Source: Emcibacter sp. (GTDB taxonomy: Bacteria; Pseudomonadota; Alphaproteobacteria; Sphingomonadales; Emcibacteraceae). From it: a stretch of DNA of 64,000 nucleotides. This document shows positions 26,591 through 35,390 of the stretch, one piece after another. The notes under the pieces were generated by a model. It was not told the DNA's origin, ran no database searches, and was given only the letters and a program-made list of their open reading frames with translations. The stretch lies in assembly GCF_963675455.1 (NCBI RefSeq), contig NZ_OY776217.1, positions 3,148,001 to 3,212,000 on the forward strand. Direction: 5' to 3'. The stretch's first letter is position 1; each line of letters opens with the position of its first letter. Both the position numbers and the translations under genes were made by a program.

Positions 26591-28273
26591 ATGAGTGAGC
26601 TGGATATCTTCGCCCCCGGCGGGGATTACGAAATCACCCGGATGGAATATGACGGTTATTGCGGACCGGCTTTTAAGAAAGTCTGGCCCAGCCTGCGGCA
26701 TCTTTATGATCATGCCGCCGCCTATGGCGAACGGCCGTTTCTTGTTTTCGAAGGCCAGCGTTATACGTTCGGCGAATTCTTCGCTGAAGTTAAAAAACTC
26801 GCCCATCTATTGCAGGACCATTTTGGAATCAGCACCGGTGACCGGGTCGCCATTATCATGCAGAACAACCCGCAGTGGCTGACCACTTTTGCCGCCGTGA
26901 CCGGGATTGGCGCCATCGCCGTTGCCGTCAACAGCTGGGGCCGGGGCGAGGAACTGCAGCAGGCCATCAACCATATCCAGCCCAAGCTGGCCGTCATTGA
27001 CCCGCGCCGCCTCGACCGCCTGCTCGGGGAAGGTCCGGTGAAGTGCGACGTCATCGTCGGCGGCACCAAAGAAGACAGTGTTGCAGGATATCCCGGCTAC
27101 CACACGCTGTTGAAAGAAATTGAAGAGCAGAACGACTGGCCGACCCCCTGCCCGTCCTCCGAGCAGGCGGCACTGATTATGTTTACCTCCGGCACCACCG
27201 GAAGCGCCAGGGGCGCCCTGTTCCGCCACCGGGCCATCGCCCAGTCCCTGAAAAACCTGGCCTTCAGCGGCTATTTGGTCGGCGGCGCCATTTACCAGAA
27301 AATGCTGAAGGCGGGTATTACGCCGGATCCCGACATGGATTTTCAGCCTACGGCCCTGCTCGCATTTCCACTGTTTCATGTGGCGGCGGCGCATGCCGTC
27401 TTCCTGATGAACCTGCAGATCGGCGGGCGCATTGTCATGGTGCCCAAGTGGGACCCTGGCGAGGTCCTCTCCCTGGTGGATAAAGAAGGCATCACGTCGC
27501 TGTCCGGGGTACCGGCAATGATGTGGGACATCCTGCATCACCCGGACCGGGACAGACATAATCTGGACAGCCTGGTGGCGCTCGGCATCGGCGGAGCGCC
27601 GGAAACCCCGGAAGGCATTGCGCGGCTGCAGGCCGCCTTCCCGCGTACGATACTCGGCACCGGCTACGGCATGACCGAGGTCGGAGGGACCATCGCCACC
27701 AACACCGGTGAAGATTACCTGAACCGTTCCCTGTCGGCGGGACGTATCCTGCCCAGCGTGCGGATCCGGGTCGTTGACGAACAGGGGCACGACCTGACGC
27801 CCGGCGAGAGCGGCGAGATCCTGATCAGGAGTGCGGCGGCTTTCGATGGCTACTGGGATGACCCCGAGGCCACGGCCGCGATCCTGCAGGACGGCTGGCT
27901 GCACAGCGGCGACTATGGCTATGTGGATGAGGAGCAGTTCGTCTATATCACCGGCCGGATCAAGGACATGATACTCAGCGGCGGGGAAAATATCTCCTGC
28001 GCCGAGCTCGAACACCTGCTGCAGGAACATGACCAGGTCCGCGAAGTTGCCGCCTTCGGCCTGCCGGACGAACGGCTCGGGGAAATTCCCGCCGTGGCTA
28101 TCACTTCCACACCGGGCAATACCCTCAGTGAAGCGGATATTCAGGAGTATGTTGCCGAGCATCTTGCCCAATTCAAAGTGCCGAAACGGGTGATTTTCAC
28201 GGAGCAGCCCTTCCCGCGCACCGCCATTGGCAAAATCATCAAACCGGACCTGCTGAAACAACTCGGCCTATAG
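26591..28273 (+). CDS. acyl-CoA/steroid side-chain CoA ligase (AMP-forming)
   Basis: 560 residues from an ATG with AGGGAGG upstream. The ANL-superfamily motifs are present: P-loop MFTSGTTGSARGALFRH (about 198-214), GYGMTEVGG (about 360), the hinge aspartate in HSGDYG and RIKDMILSGGENI, and the catalytic lysine in PRTAIGKIIK near the C-terminus. It adenylates a carboxylate and transfers it to CoA. In a steroid island it is a candidate for activating a bile-acid or sterol side chain, whereas the ring-derived HIP acid is probably activated by FadD3 at 50058. It is co-transcribed with the two genes downstream (gap 13 bp). Confidence 0.9.
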   Translation: MSELDIFAPGGDYEITRMEYDGYCGPAFKKVWPSLRHLYDHAAAYGERPFLVFEGQRYTFGEFFAEVKKLAHLLQDHFGISTGDRVAIIMQNNPQWLTTFAAVTGIGAIAVAVNSWGRGEELQQAINHIQPKLAVIDPRRLDRLLGEGPVKCDVIVGGTKEDSVAGYPGYHTLLKEIEEQNDWPTPCPSSEQAALIMFTSGTTGSARGALFRHRAIAQSLKNLAFSGYLVGGAIYQKMLKAGITPDPDMDFQPTALLAFPLFHVAAAHAVFLMNLQIGGRIVMVPKWDPGEVLSLVDKEGITSLSGVPAMMWDILHHPDRDRHNLDSLVALGIGGAPETPEGIARLQAAFPRTILGTGYGMTEVGGTIATNTGEDYLNRSLSAGRILPSVRIRVVDEQGHDLTPGESGEILIRSAAAFDGYWDDPEATAAILQDGWLHSGDYGYVDEEQFVYITGRIKDMILSGGENISCAELEHLLQEHDQVREVAAFGLPDERLGEIPAVAITSTPGNTLSEADIQEYVAEHLAQFKVPKRVIFTEQPFPRTAIGKIIKPDLLKQLGL

Positions 28274-28286
28274 GACAGGAAAACCA

Positions 28287-29153
28287 ATGAAAGACATCAA
28301 GATAATCGACCTGATGATGGGCATTCCGGCAAGCGAGGACCGTTCCGGCTGGTACGAGTTCATCAAGCCGCTGATCCTGGACGAGGAAAGCCGCAAGATG
28401 TTCGAAATGCCAGCCCAGTATATGTTCAGGGATATTCCCCAGACCGGCGAACAGGAAGATTTTGTCGCCTATACCATCGCCCAGATGGACAAACATAATA
28501 TCGAGCGCGCCATGGTCGGCCTGGTCGAAGAACAGCCGGAAATCCAGCATGCCTTCAAGCACCATAAAGACCGCTTCTTTTTCGATTACAGCCCCAACCC
28601 CAACCTGGGCATGGAGGAAGTGCGCAAGATACGGCGCCTGAAGAAAGAATATGACATCAAGGCGGTGACCGCCTTCCCGTCCGGCATGTGCCCACAGGTG
28701 CCCATCAATGACAAGAAATGGTATCCGATCTATGCCACTTGCGTGGATCTGGACATCCCCTTTGTCTGTTGTGTCGGCGTGCCCGGCCCGCGCCTGCCCA
28801 TGGAACCGCAGAAGGTGGAGCTGATCGACGAGGTTTGCTGGTTCTTCCCGGAACTGAAATTCGTCATGCGCCACGGCGGCGAACCCTGGGAAGAACTGGC
28901 CGTTAAACTGATGCTGAAATATCCCAATCTTTATTATTCGACCAGCGCCTTCGCCCCGAAACATTACCCGAAAGCAATCATTGATTACGCCAATAGCAGG
29001 GGCGCGGACAAGATCATGTATGCGGGCTATTTCCCCATGGGCCTGTCCCTGGACCGGATATTCCGGGACATGCCAGAGGTGCCTTTCAAGGAAGACGTCT
29101 GGCCCAAATTCCTGCGGGAGAATGCCCTCCGGGTATTCCAACTTGACAATTAA
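28287..29153 (+). CDS. amidohydrolase-2 fold protein lacking most metal ligands
   Basis: 288 residues; AGGACAGG precedes the ATG. The overall fold matches the amidohydrolase_2 (PF04909) TIM barrel. However, the N-terminal HxH that binds metal is replaced by DLMMGIP (residues 8-14), the late Asp of the usual SDYPH segment is Gly (AGYFPMG), and the histidine after strand 5 is not seen. The RHGGEPW histidine remains. It may therefore be a non-metal lyase or decarboxylase or a non-catalytic partner. It sits between a CoA ligase and a Rieske oxygenase in one operon. Function unknown. Confidence 0.8.
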   Translation: MKDIKIIDLMMGIPASEDRSGWYEFIKPLILDEESRKMFEMPAQYMFRDIPQTGEQEDFVAYTIAQMDKHNIERAMVGLVEEQPEIQHAFKHHKDRFFFDYSPNPNLGMEEVRKIRRLKKEYDIKAVTAFPSGMCPQVPINDKKWYPIYATCVDLDIPFVCCVGVPGPRLPMEPQKVELIDEVCWFFPELKFVMRHGGEPWEELAVKLMLKYPNLYYSTSAFAPKHYPKAIIDYANSRGADKIMYAGYFPMGLSLDRIFRDMPEVPFKEDVWPKFLRENALRVFQLDN

Positions 29154-29171
29154 AGAGACTGGAGAAAAAAC

Positions 29172-30143
29172 ATGGCAAAAAGACCAATAGACGGCATAAG
29201 ATTTCCCAACCCCATGCCCTATGGCTGGTTCGGGGTTTGTTACAGCGATGAACTGGGGAAGGACGGGATTCATTCACTGACTTATTTCGATCAGGACATT
29301 GTCCTGTTTCGGGGCGCAGACGGCGCACCACGAGCGCTGGACGCCTATTGCGAACATATGGGCGCCCATCTGGGCGGCGGCACGGTGGTCGGCAACAATA
29401 TCGCCTGCCCGTTCCATGCCTGGGAATATGACGGCGAAGGCAAGGTGGTCAATATCCCCTATGCCAAAAAGATCCCTCCGCAGGTTAAAAAGCCCTGCAT
29501 GAAAGTCTGGCCCATTATCGAAGCCAACGGCATGGTCTGGATGTGGTATCATCCGGAAGACGTCGCGCCGATGTGGGACGTTACCCCACACGAGGAAACC
29601 AGCAGCAACGAGTGGGCGGAATTCGGCCGCAAGGAATGGATCGTTGACACTCATCCGCTGGAGATGGCGGAAAATGCCGCCGATGTGGCCCACTTCAAAT
29701 ATGTACATGGCACCGAAGAATTCCCCACCGACTGGGATATCAAGATTGACGGCCCGATGCGTAGTGGTTTTGTCGACGCCCCCATGCGGACCCCGAAAGG
29801 CGTGGTGCCGGGCAAGATCGAGAACTTCAACCGCGGCCCCGGCGAAGCCTGGACCCGTTTCAGCGGCATTGCCGATACCTTCCTGCTGTCCAGCTTGACT
29901 CCCCTGGCCCGGGACAAGGTTCATGTGCGCTTTTCCTTCTGGCAGAAGAAGGAAGATGCGGAAACCTTCAAGGCCGGTGTGTCCAAGGCGTTCATTCAGG
30001 AAGTGATCAAGCAGTTTGAGGAAGACAAACCCATCTGGGACAACAAGATCCACCTGAAAACCATTCGCCTGTGCGACGGCGACGGTCCGATCATGGACCT
30101 GCGCAAATGGTACAGCCAGTTCTTCGTTGAAGGGGCCGCCTGA
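29172..30143 (+). CDS. Rieske non-haem iron oxygenase, KshA-like
   Basis: 323 residues with GGAG before the ATG. The Rieske cluster ligands are CEHMGAH (about 57-63) and CPFHAWEYDG (about 77-86). The mononuclear iron motif is NAADVAHFKYVHG (DxxH followed by H four residues later, about 175-187). This is the oxygenase component of a two- or three-part system. It is shorter than the second Rieske protein at 59187 and differs in the C-terminal substrate domain, so the two probably hydroxylate different positions or intermediates. No reductase is adjacent. It is the last gene of its operon and is followed by a strong terminator. Confidence 0.9.
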   Translation: MAKRPIDGIRFPNPMPYGWFGVCYSDELGKDGIHSLTYFDQDIVLFRGADGAPRALDAYCEHMGAHLGGGTVVGNNIACPFHAWEYDGEGKVVNIPYAKKIPPQVKKPCMKVWPIIEANGMVWMWYHPEDVAPMWDVTPHEETSSNEWAEFGRKEWIVDTHPLEMAENAADVAHFKYVHGTEEFPTDWDIKIDGPMRSGFVDAPMRTPKGVVPGKIENFNRGPGEAWTRFSGIADTFLLSSLTPLARDKVHVRFSFWQKKEDAETFKAGVSKAFIQEVIKQFEEDKPIWDNKIHLKTIRLCDGDGPIMDLRKWYSQFFVEGAA

Positions 30144-30170
30144 TTCCAGGCAGCCCCTGTAACCTGAGTA

Positions 30171-30204
30171 CCACCGGCTTGTCATGAGCCGGTGGTTTTC
30201 TTTT
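30171..30204 (+). terminator. rho-independent terminator after the Rieske operon
   Basis: CCACCGGCT (30171-30179) pairs perfectly with AGCCGGTGG (30187-30195) around a 7-base loop, followed by TTTTCTTTT. It lies 27 bp past the Rieske stop. The opposite side lacks a T-tract, so it serves the plus strand only. Confidence 0.85.
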
Positions 30205-30212
30205 GGGATTAT

Positions 30213-31394
30213 TTAATAGACCTCGAACAGGCCGGCCGCACCCATGCCGCCACCGACGCACATGGTGACCACCACATATTTTGCCCCGCGGCGTTTGCCC
30301 TCTATCAGGCTGTGCCCGACCATCCGCGCCCCTGACATGCCAAAGGGATGGCCGATAGAGATTGCGCCACCGTTCACATTGAGAATCTCATCGGGAATAC
30401 CAAGCTTGTCCCGGCAATAGAGCACCTGCACCGCAAAGGCTTCATTCAGTTCCCAGAGGCCGATATCGTCCATTTTCAACCCGTGCCGGTCCAGCAGTTT
30501 GGGAATGGTATAGACCGGGCCGATACCCATTTCATCAGGGCTAAGACCGGCGACGGCAATGCCGCGATAGGCGCCAAGCGGCTGAAGACCCCGCTGTTCC
30601 GCAAGTTTTCCGTCCATTACTACGGCCGCAGAGGCTCCGTCTGACAACTGGCTGGCGTTGCCAGCGGTAATACAGCCGCCGTCCAACACCGGGTTCAGGC
30701 CCGCAAGGCTGTCGAGCGTTGTGGACGGCCGGTTGCCCTCGTCTTTTTCCAGGGTCACTTCCTTATTGGAGGTCTCCTTGGTTTCCCTGTCCACCACAAT
30801 CATGCTGGTTGTCAGCGGTACAATCTCGTCGTCGAACTTGCCCGCCTTCTGAGCGGCGGCAGTGCGTATCTGCGACTGGAGGCTGTATTCATCCTGCGCT
30901 TCGCGGTTGATGCCATAGCGTTTGGCCACCACTTCGGCGGTCTCGATCATCGGCATATACATATGCGGGCTTTTTTCCAGCACCGCTTTGGACACTGCCC
31001 GGTAGGTATTCTTATGCTTGTTCTGGACCAGGGAAATGCTTTCCACACCACCGGCGACTACAATAGGCATATCATCATGGATCACCTGTTTGGCGGCCGT
31101 GGCAATGGCCATCATACCGCTGGAACACTGGCGATCCAGAGTCATGCCGGCAACAGAGTTCGGCAGGCCTGCCGTCGCTGCCGTCAGCCGACCCAAATTG
31201 TAAGCCTGGGTGCCCTGCTGTGCCGACGCCCCGATGATGCAGTCCTCCACCTCATGTCCCTCAAGGCCGGCCCGGCGCACGGCTTCGCGCACCACATGAC
31301 CGCTGAGTACCGGAGCCTCGGTATCGTTATAGGCGCCACGAAAGGCTTTACCGATCGGTGTGCGGGCAGTTGAAACAATGACAGCTTCTTTCAT
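30213..31394 (-). CDS. thiolase (acetyl-CoA acetyltransferase family, FadA5-like)
   Basis: 393 residues. Thiolase catalytic residues are visible: nucleophile Cys in DRQCSSGM (about 90), the histidine of GHPFGMSGAR (about 348) and the second cysteine in MCVGGGMGAAG (about 378). It cleaves 3-ketoacyl-CoA with CoA to release acetyl- or propionyl-CoA. It is the last gene of the 16-gene steroid operon, 9 bp after the ketosteroid isomerase gene. Pairing with the side-chain ligase suggests side-chain beta-oxidation, while the other thiolase at 36312 fits ring degradation better. Confidence 0.92.
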   Translation of the reverse strand: MKEAVIVSTARTPIGKAFRGAYNDTEAPVLSGHVVREAVRRAGLEGHEVEDCIIGASAQQGTQAYNLGRLTAATAGLPNSVAGMTLDRQCSSGMMAIATAAKQVIHDDMPIVVAGGVESISLVQNKHKNTYRAVSKAVLEKSPHMYMPMIETAEVVAKRYGINREAQDEYSLQSQIRTAAAQKAGKFDDEIVPLTTSMIVVDRETKETSNKEVTLEKDEGNRPSTTLDSLAGLNPVLDGGCITAGNASQLSDGASAAVVMDGKLAEQRGLQPLGAYRGIAVAGLSPDEMGIGPVYTIPKLLDRHGLKMDDIGLWELNEAFAVQVLYCRDKLGIPDEILNVNGGAISIGHPFGMSGARMVGHSLIEGKRRGAKYVVVTMCVGGGMGAAGLFEVY

Positions 31395-31403
31395 GTTACT
31401 TCC

Positions 31404-31790
31404 TTAAACTTCCTGAATATTAAGCGGACCCCAGAAGGCCCGCATCTCAATGATTTTTCCCTCAGCATCAAAACGGAAAGTATCGATCACCTCGAGCCGC
31501 TGCTTTTTCCCCTCATAGGTCACGTGCACGGTGAACGGAAAGGCGGCAATATCTCCGGCAACTCGCACCGGGCCATCCAGGAAAAGCCGTGCATCGAGTT
31601 CCATGGCCTTGAGATAAAAGGCATGAATAGCGTCGCGCCCCCTGATGGCTTCCGTGCCATAGGGGTCTTCAACTGTTGCTTCATCCGCATAGAGGACCAG
31701 AACAGCATCGGCATCTCCGTCTTCAAAGGCCTGGACATAGGCCTCAACGGCTTTGGTTCTTTGCTCTACAATGTCGATGACGTCCTGCAT
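31404..31790 (-). CDS. ksi: steroid Delta-isomerase (ketosteroid isomerase, SnoaL/NTF2-like fold)
   Basis: 128 residues from an ATG with GGAG at about 7 bases. The protein aligns closely by eye with Pseudomonas ketosteroid isomerase: the YADEATVEDPYG block matches, with catalytic-base Asp42 and oxyanion Tyr18 spaced 24 residues apart as in the known enzyme, and Asp103 in the VID strand at the oxyanion-hole position. It isomerises 3-oxo-Delta5 steroids to conjugated 3-oxo-Delta4 steroids. It lies 4 bp after the MaoC gene inside the long steroid operon, which is good direct evidence that the island acts on a steroid nucleus. Confidence 0.88.
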   Translation of the reverse strand: MQDVIDIVEQRTKAVEAYVQAFEDGDADAVLVLYADEATVEDPYGTEAIRGRDAIHAFYLKAMELDARLFLDGPVRVAGDIAAFPFTVHVTYEGKKQRLEVIDTFRFDAEGKIIEMRAFWGPLNIQEV

Positions 31791-31794
31791 GGTT

Positions 31795-32253
31795 CTACTC
31801 CGGATAAAAATGGCTGATGGTGTCGACCACACAGGCGGGACGGTCTTCGCCCTCTATCTCCACGGTCACCCGGATCGTGGCCTGTACGCCGCCCTTCACT
31901 TCTTCCACGGCGATCAGTTCCCCGACCCCGTGGATTCTGGAATCGACCTTGACCGGAGCCGGAAACCGCACCTTGCCGCAACCGTAATTGACGCCCATGG
32001 AAATACCCTGGACATCAATGATCTGCGGCAGGAACATATTGACCAGCGACAGGGTCAGGTAACCATGCGCAATTGTGCAGCCGAAGGGGCCATCTTTGGC
32101 TTTCTCCGGGTCCACATGGATCCACTGGTGATCGCCGGTGGCGTCAGCAAACAGATTGATACGGTCCTGGTCGATGACCAGGCTTTCGCTGCTGCCGAGT
32201 GTTTCACCGACCGCGTCCGCCAGGTCATTGGGACTTTTGAACACACGTGTCAT
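31795..32253 (-). CDS. MaoC-family enoyl-CoA hydratase
   Basis: 152 residues from an ATG with GAGGAGG at 7 bases. A single hot-dog domain with the hydratase-2 motif FADATGDHQWIHVDPEKA (about 34-51) and the following GCTIAHGYLTLSL, which supply the Asp/His catalytic pair. It hydrates enoyl-CoA in steroid side-chain or ring beta-oxidation. As a single-domain MaoC it should work as a homodimer or with a partner. It overlaps no neighbour and is co-transcribed between the IpdF-like SDR and the isomerase. Confidence 0.9.
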   Translation of the reverse strand: MTRVFKSPNDLADAVGETLGSSESLVIDQDRINLFADATGDHQWIHVDPEKAKDGPFGCTIAHGYLTLSLVNMFLPQIIDVQGISMGVNYGCGKVRFPAPVKVDSRIHGVGELIAVEEVKGGVQATIRVTVEIEGEDRPACVVDTISHFYPE

Positions 32254-32263
32254 GATTTCCTCC

Positions 32264-33043
32264 TCAGGCCCGCTGGCTGGAGACAGGCAGCACTTCACCC
32301 GTCATATAGCTGGAATAGTCGCTGGCCAGGAACATCATCACATTGGCCACTTCCCAGACTTCCGCCGCCCGGCCGAAGGCTTCACGCTCCGTCAGTTTGG
32401 CCAGAAGCTCGTCGGTGGTCACCTTGCTGAGAAAGGCATGCATGGCGATGGACGGGGCGACTGCATTGATGCGCACCCCATGTTCCGCCGCCTCGACCGC
32501 ACTGCAACGGGTGAGCGCCATGACCCCGGCCTTGGCAGCCGCATAGTGGGCCTGTTCCTTCTGCGCCCGCCAGCCCAGCACCGAAGCATTATTGACTATG
32601 GCGCCCGACTTGCGCTCATACATATGACGCAGCATGGCCCGGGTCATGCGGAAGGTGCCGTTCAGGGTCACATCCAGCACCATATTCCACTGGTCGTCAC
32701 TCATGTCGACCACCGGCACGGAGCCGCCCAGCCCGGCGTTATTAATTAACACATCCACATGGCCCATCTCGGCGATGGCGGCCTTAATCAGTACCTGCAC
32801 GTCTTCTTCCTGAGTAACGTTGCACAGATGACTTCCCGGGCGCTGACCGGTTTCCGCCTCGATGGTTTCCACAGCTTTTGCCAACCGGCCTTCATGAATG
32901 TCGCTGATAAAAACGCGTGCGCCTTCCTCGACCGCTTTTCTGGCGGCGGCAAATCCGATGCCGGTGCCGGCTGCAGCGGTCACAAGCACAGTCTTGCCCT
33001 TGAGTAAATTATGGCCCGGCACATAGGGGGGAATAGTGGTCAT
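32264..33043 (-). CDS. ipdF: SDR resembling IpdF (5-hydroxy-HIP reductase type)
   Basis: 259 residues. The cofactor motif is variant (VTAAAGTGIGFAAARKA, about 21-37: AAAGTGIG instead of TGxxxGIG). NNAG is near residue 99, catalytic Ser lies in NNASVLGWRAQ and Tyr-Lys in HYAAAKAG. The C-terminal SYMTGEVLPVSSQRA resembles the actinobacterial IpdF group of the HIP pathway. IpdF acts on the 5-hydroxyl of the methylhexahydroindanone propionate CoA ester. The position among FadE, FadA6 and Ipd genes fits. The assignment within SDRs is by eye. Confidence 0.7.
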   Translation of the reverse strand: MTTIPPYVPGHNLLKGKTVLVTAAAGTGIGFAAARKAVEEGARVFISDIHEGRLAKAVETIEAETGQRPGSHLCNVTQEEDVQVLIKAAIAEMGHVDVLINNAGLGGSVPVVDMSDDQWNMVLDVTLNGTFRMTRAMLRHMYERKSGAIVNNASVLGWRAQKEQAHYAAAKAGVMALTRCSAVEAAEHGVRINAVAPSIAMHAFLSKVTTDELLAKLTEREAFGRAAEVWEVANVMMFLASDYSSYMTGEVLPVSSQRA

Positions 33044-33055
33044 GATTTTCTCTCC

Positions 33056-34243
33056 TCAGGCCCCGCGGGGCTCCTTGGGCATCATCAGCGCCCGCTCGGC
33101 GATGATATTCCGCTGCACCTGGTTGGTCCCGGCATAGATTGTGTCGGATCGGCTGAACAGGAACAGATTCTGCAGCCGCTTCATCTTGTAGTCTTGGTCC
33201 TGACTGATCAGTTCCGCCTCCGGCCCCATGATATCCATGGCCAGCTTGCCGAGATCCCGGTGCCAGCTGGCCCAGAAAATTTTGGCGATATAGCCTTCCC
33301 GGCTGAAGGTGCCGCTTTCCGCATTGGTCAGGGTACGAAGGGCATTATAACGCTGCACCCGAAGCCCCATCTCGGCTTCCGCAAGACGCTGGCGAATGAT
33401 CGGATCTTTGGCTTTTCCATTGGCTTTGGCGAGCGCAATAATCTCGTCCAGTTCATTACGGAAGTTGGCCTGCTGGGCCAGAGTGGAAACACCACGCTCG
33501 AAGGTGAGGGTCGCCATGGCCACTTTCCAGCCGTTGCCTTCCCCGCCAACCACCAGGTCGGCTTTTGTGCGAGCCCCGTCAAAGAAGACCTCGTTGAATT
33601 CGGAATCTCCGGTCAGTTGTTTGATGGGACGCACATCCACACCCGGTTGATCCATTGGTACAAGAAGAAAGGATAACCCCTTGTGATTTCTGGACCCTTC
33701 CTCGGTCCGGCAGAGCAGGAAACACCAGTCGGAATGCTGGGCGTGGCTGGTCCATATTTTCTGGCCCTCGATCACCCATTCGTCTCCTTCGAGCCGGGCC
33801 TTGGTGCGGATGTTGGACAGGTCGGATCCGGCCCCCGGTTCGGAAAAGCCCTGGCACCAGAGTTCCTCCGCATCGCGGATCTTCGGCAGGAAGCGCTCTT
33901 TCTGCTCGTCTGTGCCAAAACCCATGATGGTCGGCGCCGCCAGTTCCAGGCCGATATGAGTCAATCGTCCCGGCGCCCCGGCCCTTGCATATTCCTCGGC
34001 AAAGATCACCTGTTCCATCAGGCTCGCCCCCTTGCCGCCGAAGGCTTTGGGCCAGCCGATGGCCGCCCAGCCGGACTTGCCCAGGAACTGTTCCCATTTG
34101 ATGCGTTGCTCGAAACCTTCAAGCTGTTCGCCGGTGCCGCCGAGACCCTTGATGTGGGCGAAGTCGCCATTCAGATGCACCTCGAGCCAGCCTCTGATTT
34201 CCTCGCGGAAGGCATTCTCTTGTGGTGAAAAATTCAGGTCCAT
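33056..34243 (-). CDS. acyl-CoA dehydrogenase, large-type subunit
   Basis: 395 residues. The N-terminal helical domain is followed by the FAD/substrate signature CQGFSEPGAGSDL (about 129-141) and WTSHAQHSDWCFLL, then the C-terminal four-helix domain ending GTNQVQRNIIAERAL. Steroid-degrading bacteria often use alpha2beta2 acyl-CoA dehydrogenases made from two adjacent genes. This gene and the shorter 34260 gene (16 bp upstream) fit that pattern and may correspond to the IpdE1/IpdE2 enzyme that desaturates the indanone propionyl-CoA ring, though other CoA esters are possible. Confidence 0.88.
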   Translation of the reverse strand: MDLNFSPQENAFREEIRGWLEVHLNGDFAHIKGLGGTGEQLEGFEQRIKWEQFLGKSGWAAIGWPKAFGGKGASLMEQVIFAEEYARAGAPGRLTHIGLELAAPTIMGFGTDEQKERFLPKIRDAEELWCQGFSEPGAGSDLSNIRTKARLEGDEWVIEGQKIWTSHAQHSDWCFLLCRTEEGSRNHKGLSFLLVPMDQPGVDVRPIKQLTGDSEFNEVFFDGARTKADLVVGGEGNGWKVAMATLTFERGVSTLAQQANFRNELDEIIALAKANGKAKDPIIRQRLAEAEMGLRVQRYNALRTLTNAESGTFSREGYIAKIFWASWHRDLGKLAMDIMGPEAELISQDQDYKMKRLQNLFLFSRSDTIYAGTNQVQRNIIAERALMMPKEPRGA

Positions 34244-34259
34244 TTTTCTTTCCCTTCCC

Positions 34260-35387
34260 TTACAAATTCATCGCAAGAGCCATCTGCTCCCGATGCCAGG
34301 TGGGTGCGCCCAGCCAGGCTTCCCCGGCCCGGGCGCGTTTAAAATAAAGATGCACGTCCGCTTCCCAGGTAACGCCGATGCCGCCGTGAATCTGCAAGCA
34401 TTCGGCAGCATTTTTCATGGCGTCACTGCACAGCGTCGCCTTGGCGACAGGAGAGGCCTCGGCCAGTTCGTCCGTATCCGCGTCAACGACACAGGCGGCA
34501 TAATAAAGACCGGAAATATCACTTTCCACTCGCACCATCATGTCGGCACATTTATGCTTGATGGCCTGGAAGGAGCCGATGGCCCGGCCGAACTGGACCC
34601 GGTCCATGGCGTAGGCCACCGCTGTATCGAGGCACCAGCGGGAGACGCCAAGCTGTTCCGCCGCCAGCATGATGGAGGCAATGCGGCAGGTTTTGACAAA
34701 ACAGTCCCAACCGCCGTCCAGCGTTGCATCCGTACCCACGGTTACATTGTCGAACTCAATACGGGCCAGACGCCGGGTCTGGTCCATAGTTTTTAACGTG
34801 GTGACAGAAATACCTGCCATCTCCTGCGGTAGGACAAAGAGGCGAACACCGCTTTCGTCGGCGCTGCTTTCCAGGCGGGCCGCGGCCACAATCAGATCGG
34901 CGCTAACGCCGTCAATCACCTGTCCGGCGGTGCCATTCAGAACGAAGCCGTCACCCTCTCCCCTATAGCTGAGCGTGATATCTTCAAGCCCGAAACTACC
35001 GCCGTCACCATAGGCAAAAGTGGCTGTGCTCTGCCCGGCGGCAATGGCCGGCAAATATTGTGATTTCTGCGCCTCAGTGCCGCCGTGGATCAGAGCCTGG
35101 GCGGCCTGGCAAATGGTGGCGAACAGCGGTGAGCCGGTCAGCCGGTAACCGCATTCCTCCATGATGATGGTCAGTTCCACATAACCGAGACCCAGCCCGT
35201 CATAGGCTTCGGGAATGACCAGTGCCGCCCAGCCCATTTCTTCCGCAAGCCGTTTCCAGACGCCGTCATCATAGCCTTTTTCTGTTTCCATCCACTCTCG
35301 CACAACAGTTGCAGGCGACAGTTCCGCGAGAAATCCCCGGGCGGTTTCCCGGATCAGATTCTGTTCTTCGGAAAAAGTAAAATTCAT
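34260..35387 (-). CDS. acyl-CoA dehydrogenase, partner subunit
   Basis: 375 residues. It starts with the family helix MNFTFSEEQNLIRETARGF, has a divergent middle that lacks the canonical GAGSDL signature, and ends with the RVQFGRAIGSFQAIKH and QIHGGIGVTWEAD segments of acyl-CoA dehydrogenase C-terminal domains. The missing flavin/substrate signature in one of two adjacent genes is typical of heteromeric steroid acyl-CoA dehydrogenases. It is encoded 3 bp after the upstream SDR and 16 bp before its likely partner at 33056. Confidence 0.85.
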   Translation of the reverse strand: MNFTFSEEQNLIRETARGFLAELSPATVVREWMETEKGYDDGVWKRLAEEMGWAALVIPEAYDGLGLGYVELTIIMEECGYRLTGSPLFATICQAAQALIHGGTEAQKSQYLPAIAAGQSTATFAYGDGGSFGLEDITLSYRGEGDGFVLNGTAGQVIDGVSADLIVAAARLESSADESGVRLFVLPQEMAGISVTTLKTMDQTRRLARIEFDNVTVGTDATLDGGWDCFVKTCRIASIMLAAEQLGVSRWCLDTAVAYAMDRVQFGRAIGSFQAIKHKCADMMVRVESDISGLYYAACVVDADTDELAEASPVAKATLCSDAMKNAAECLQIHGGIGVTWEADVHLYFKRARAGEAWLGAPTWHREQMALAMNL

Positions 35388-35390
35388 AAC

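Noticed and set aside
26807..28261. A 484-residue open frame on the minus strand across the CoA ligase
   Set aside because: It is antisense to a gene with full ANL motifs, is rich in His/Gln/Gly, and lacks a ribosome site and recognisable domains. Similar long antisense frames at 38379-39785, 43972-45498 and 52772-54271 were rejected for the same reason.
30187..30204. Bidirectional termination by the hairpin between the Rieske and thiolase genes
   Set aside because: A T-tract follows the stem only on the plus strand.
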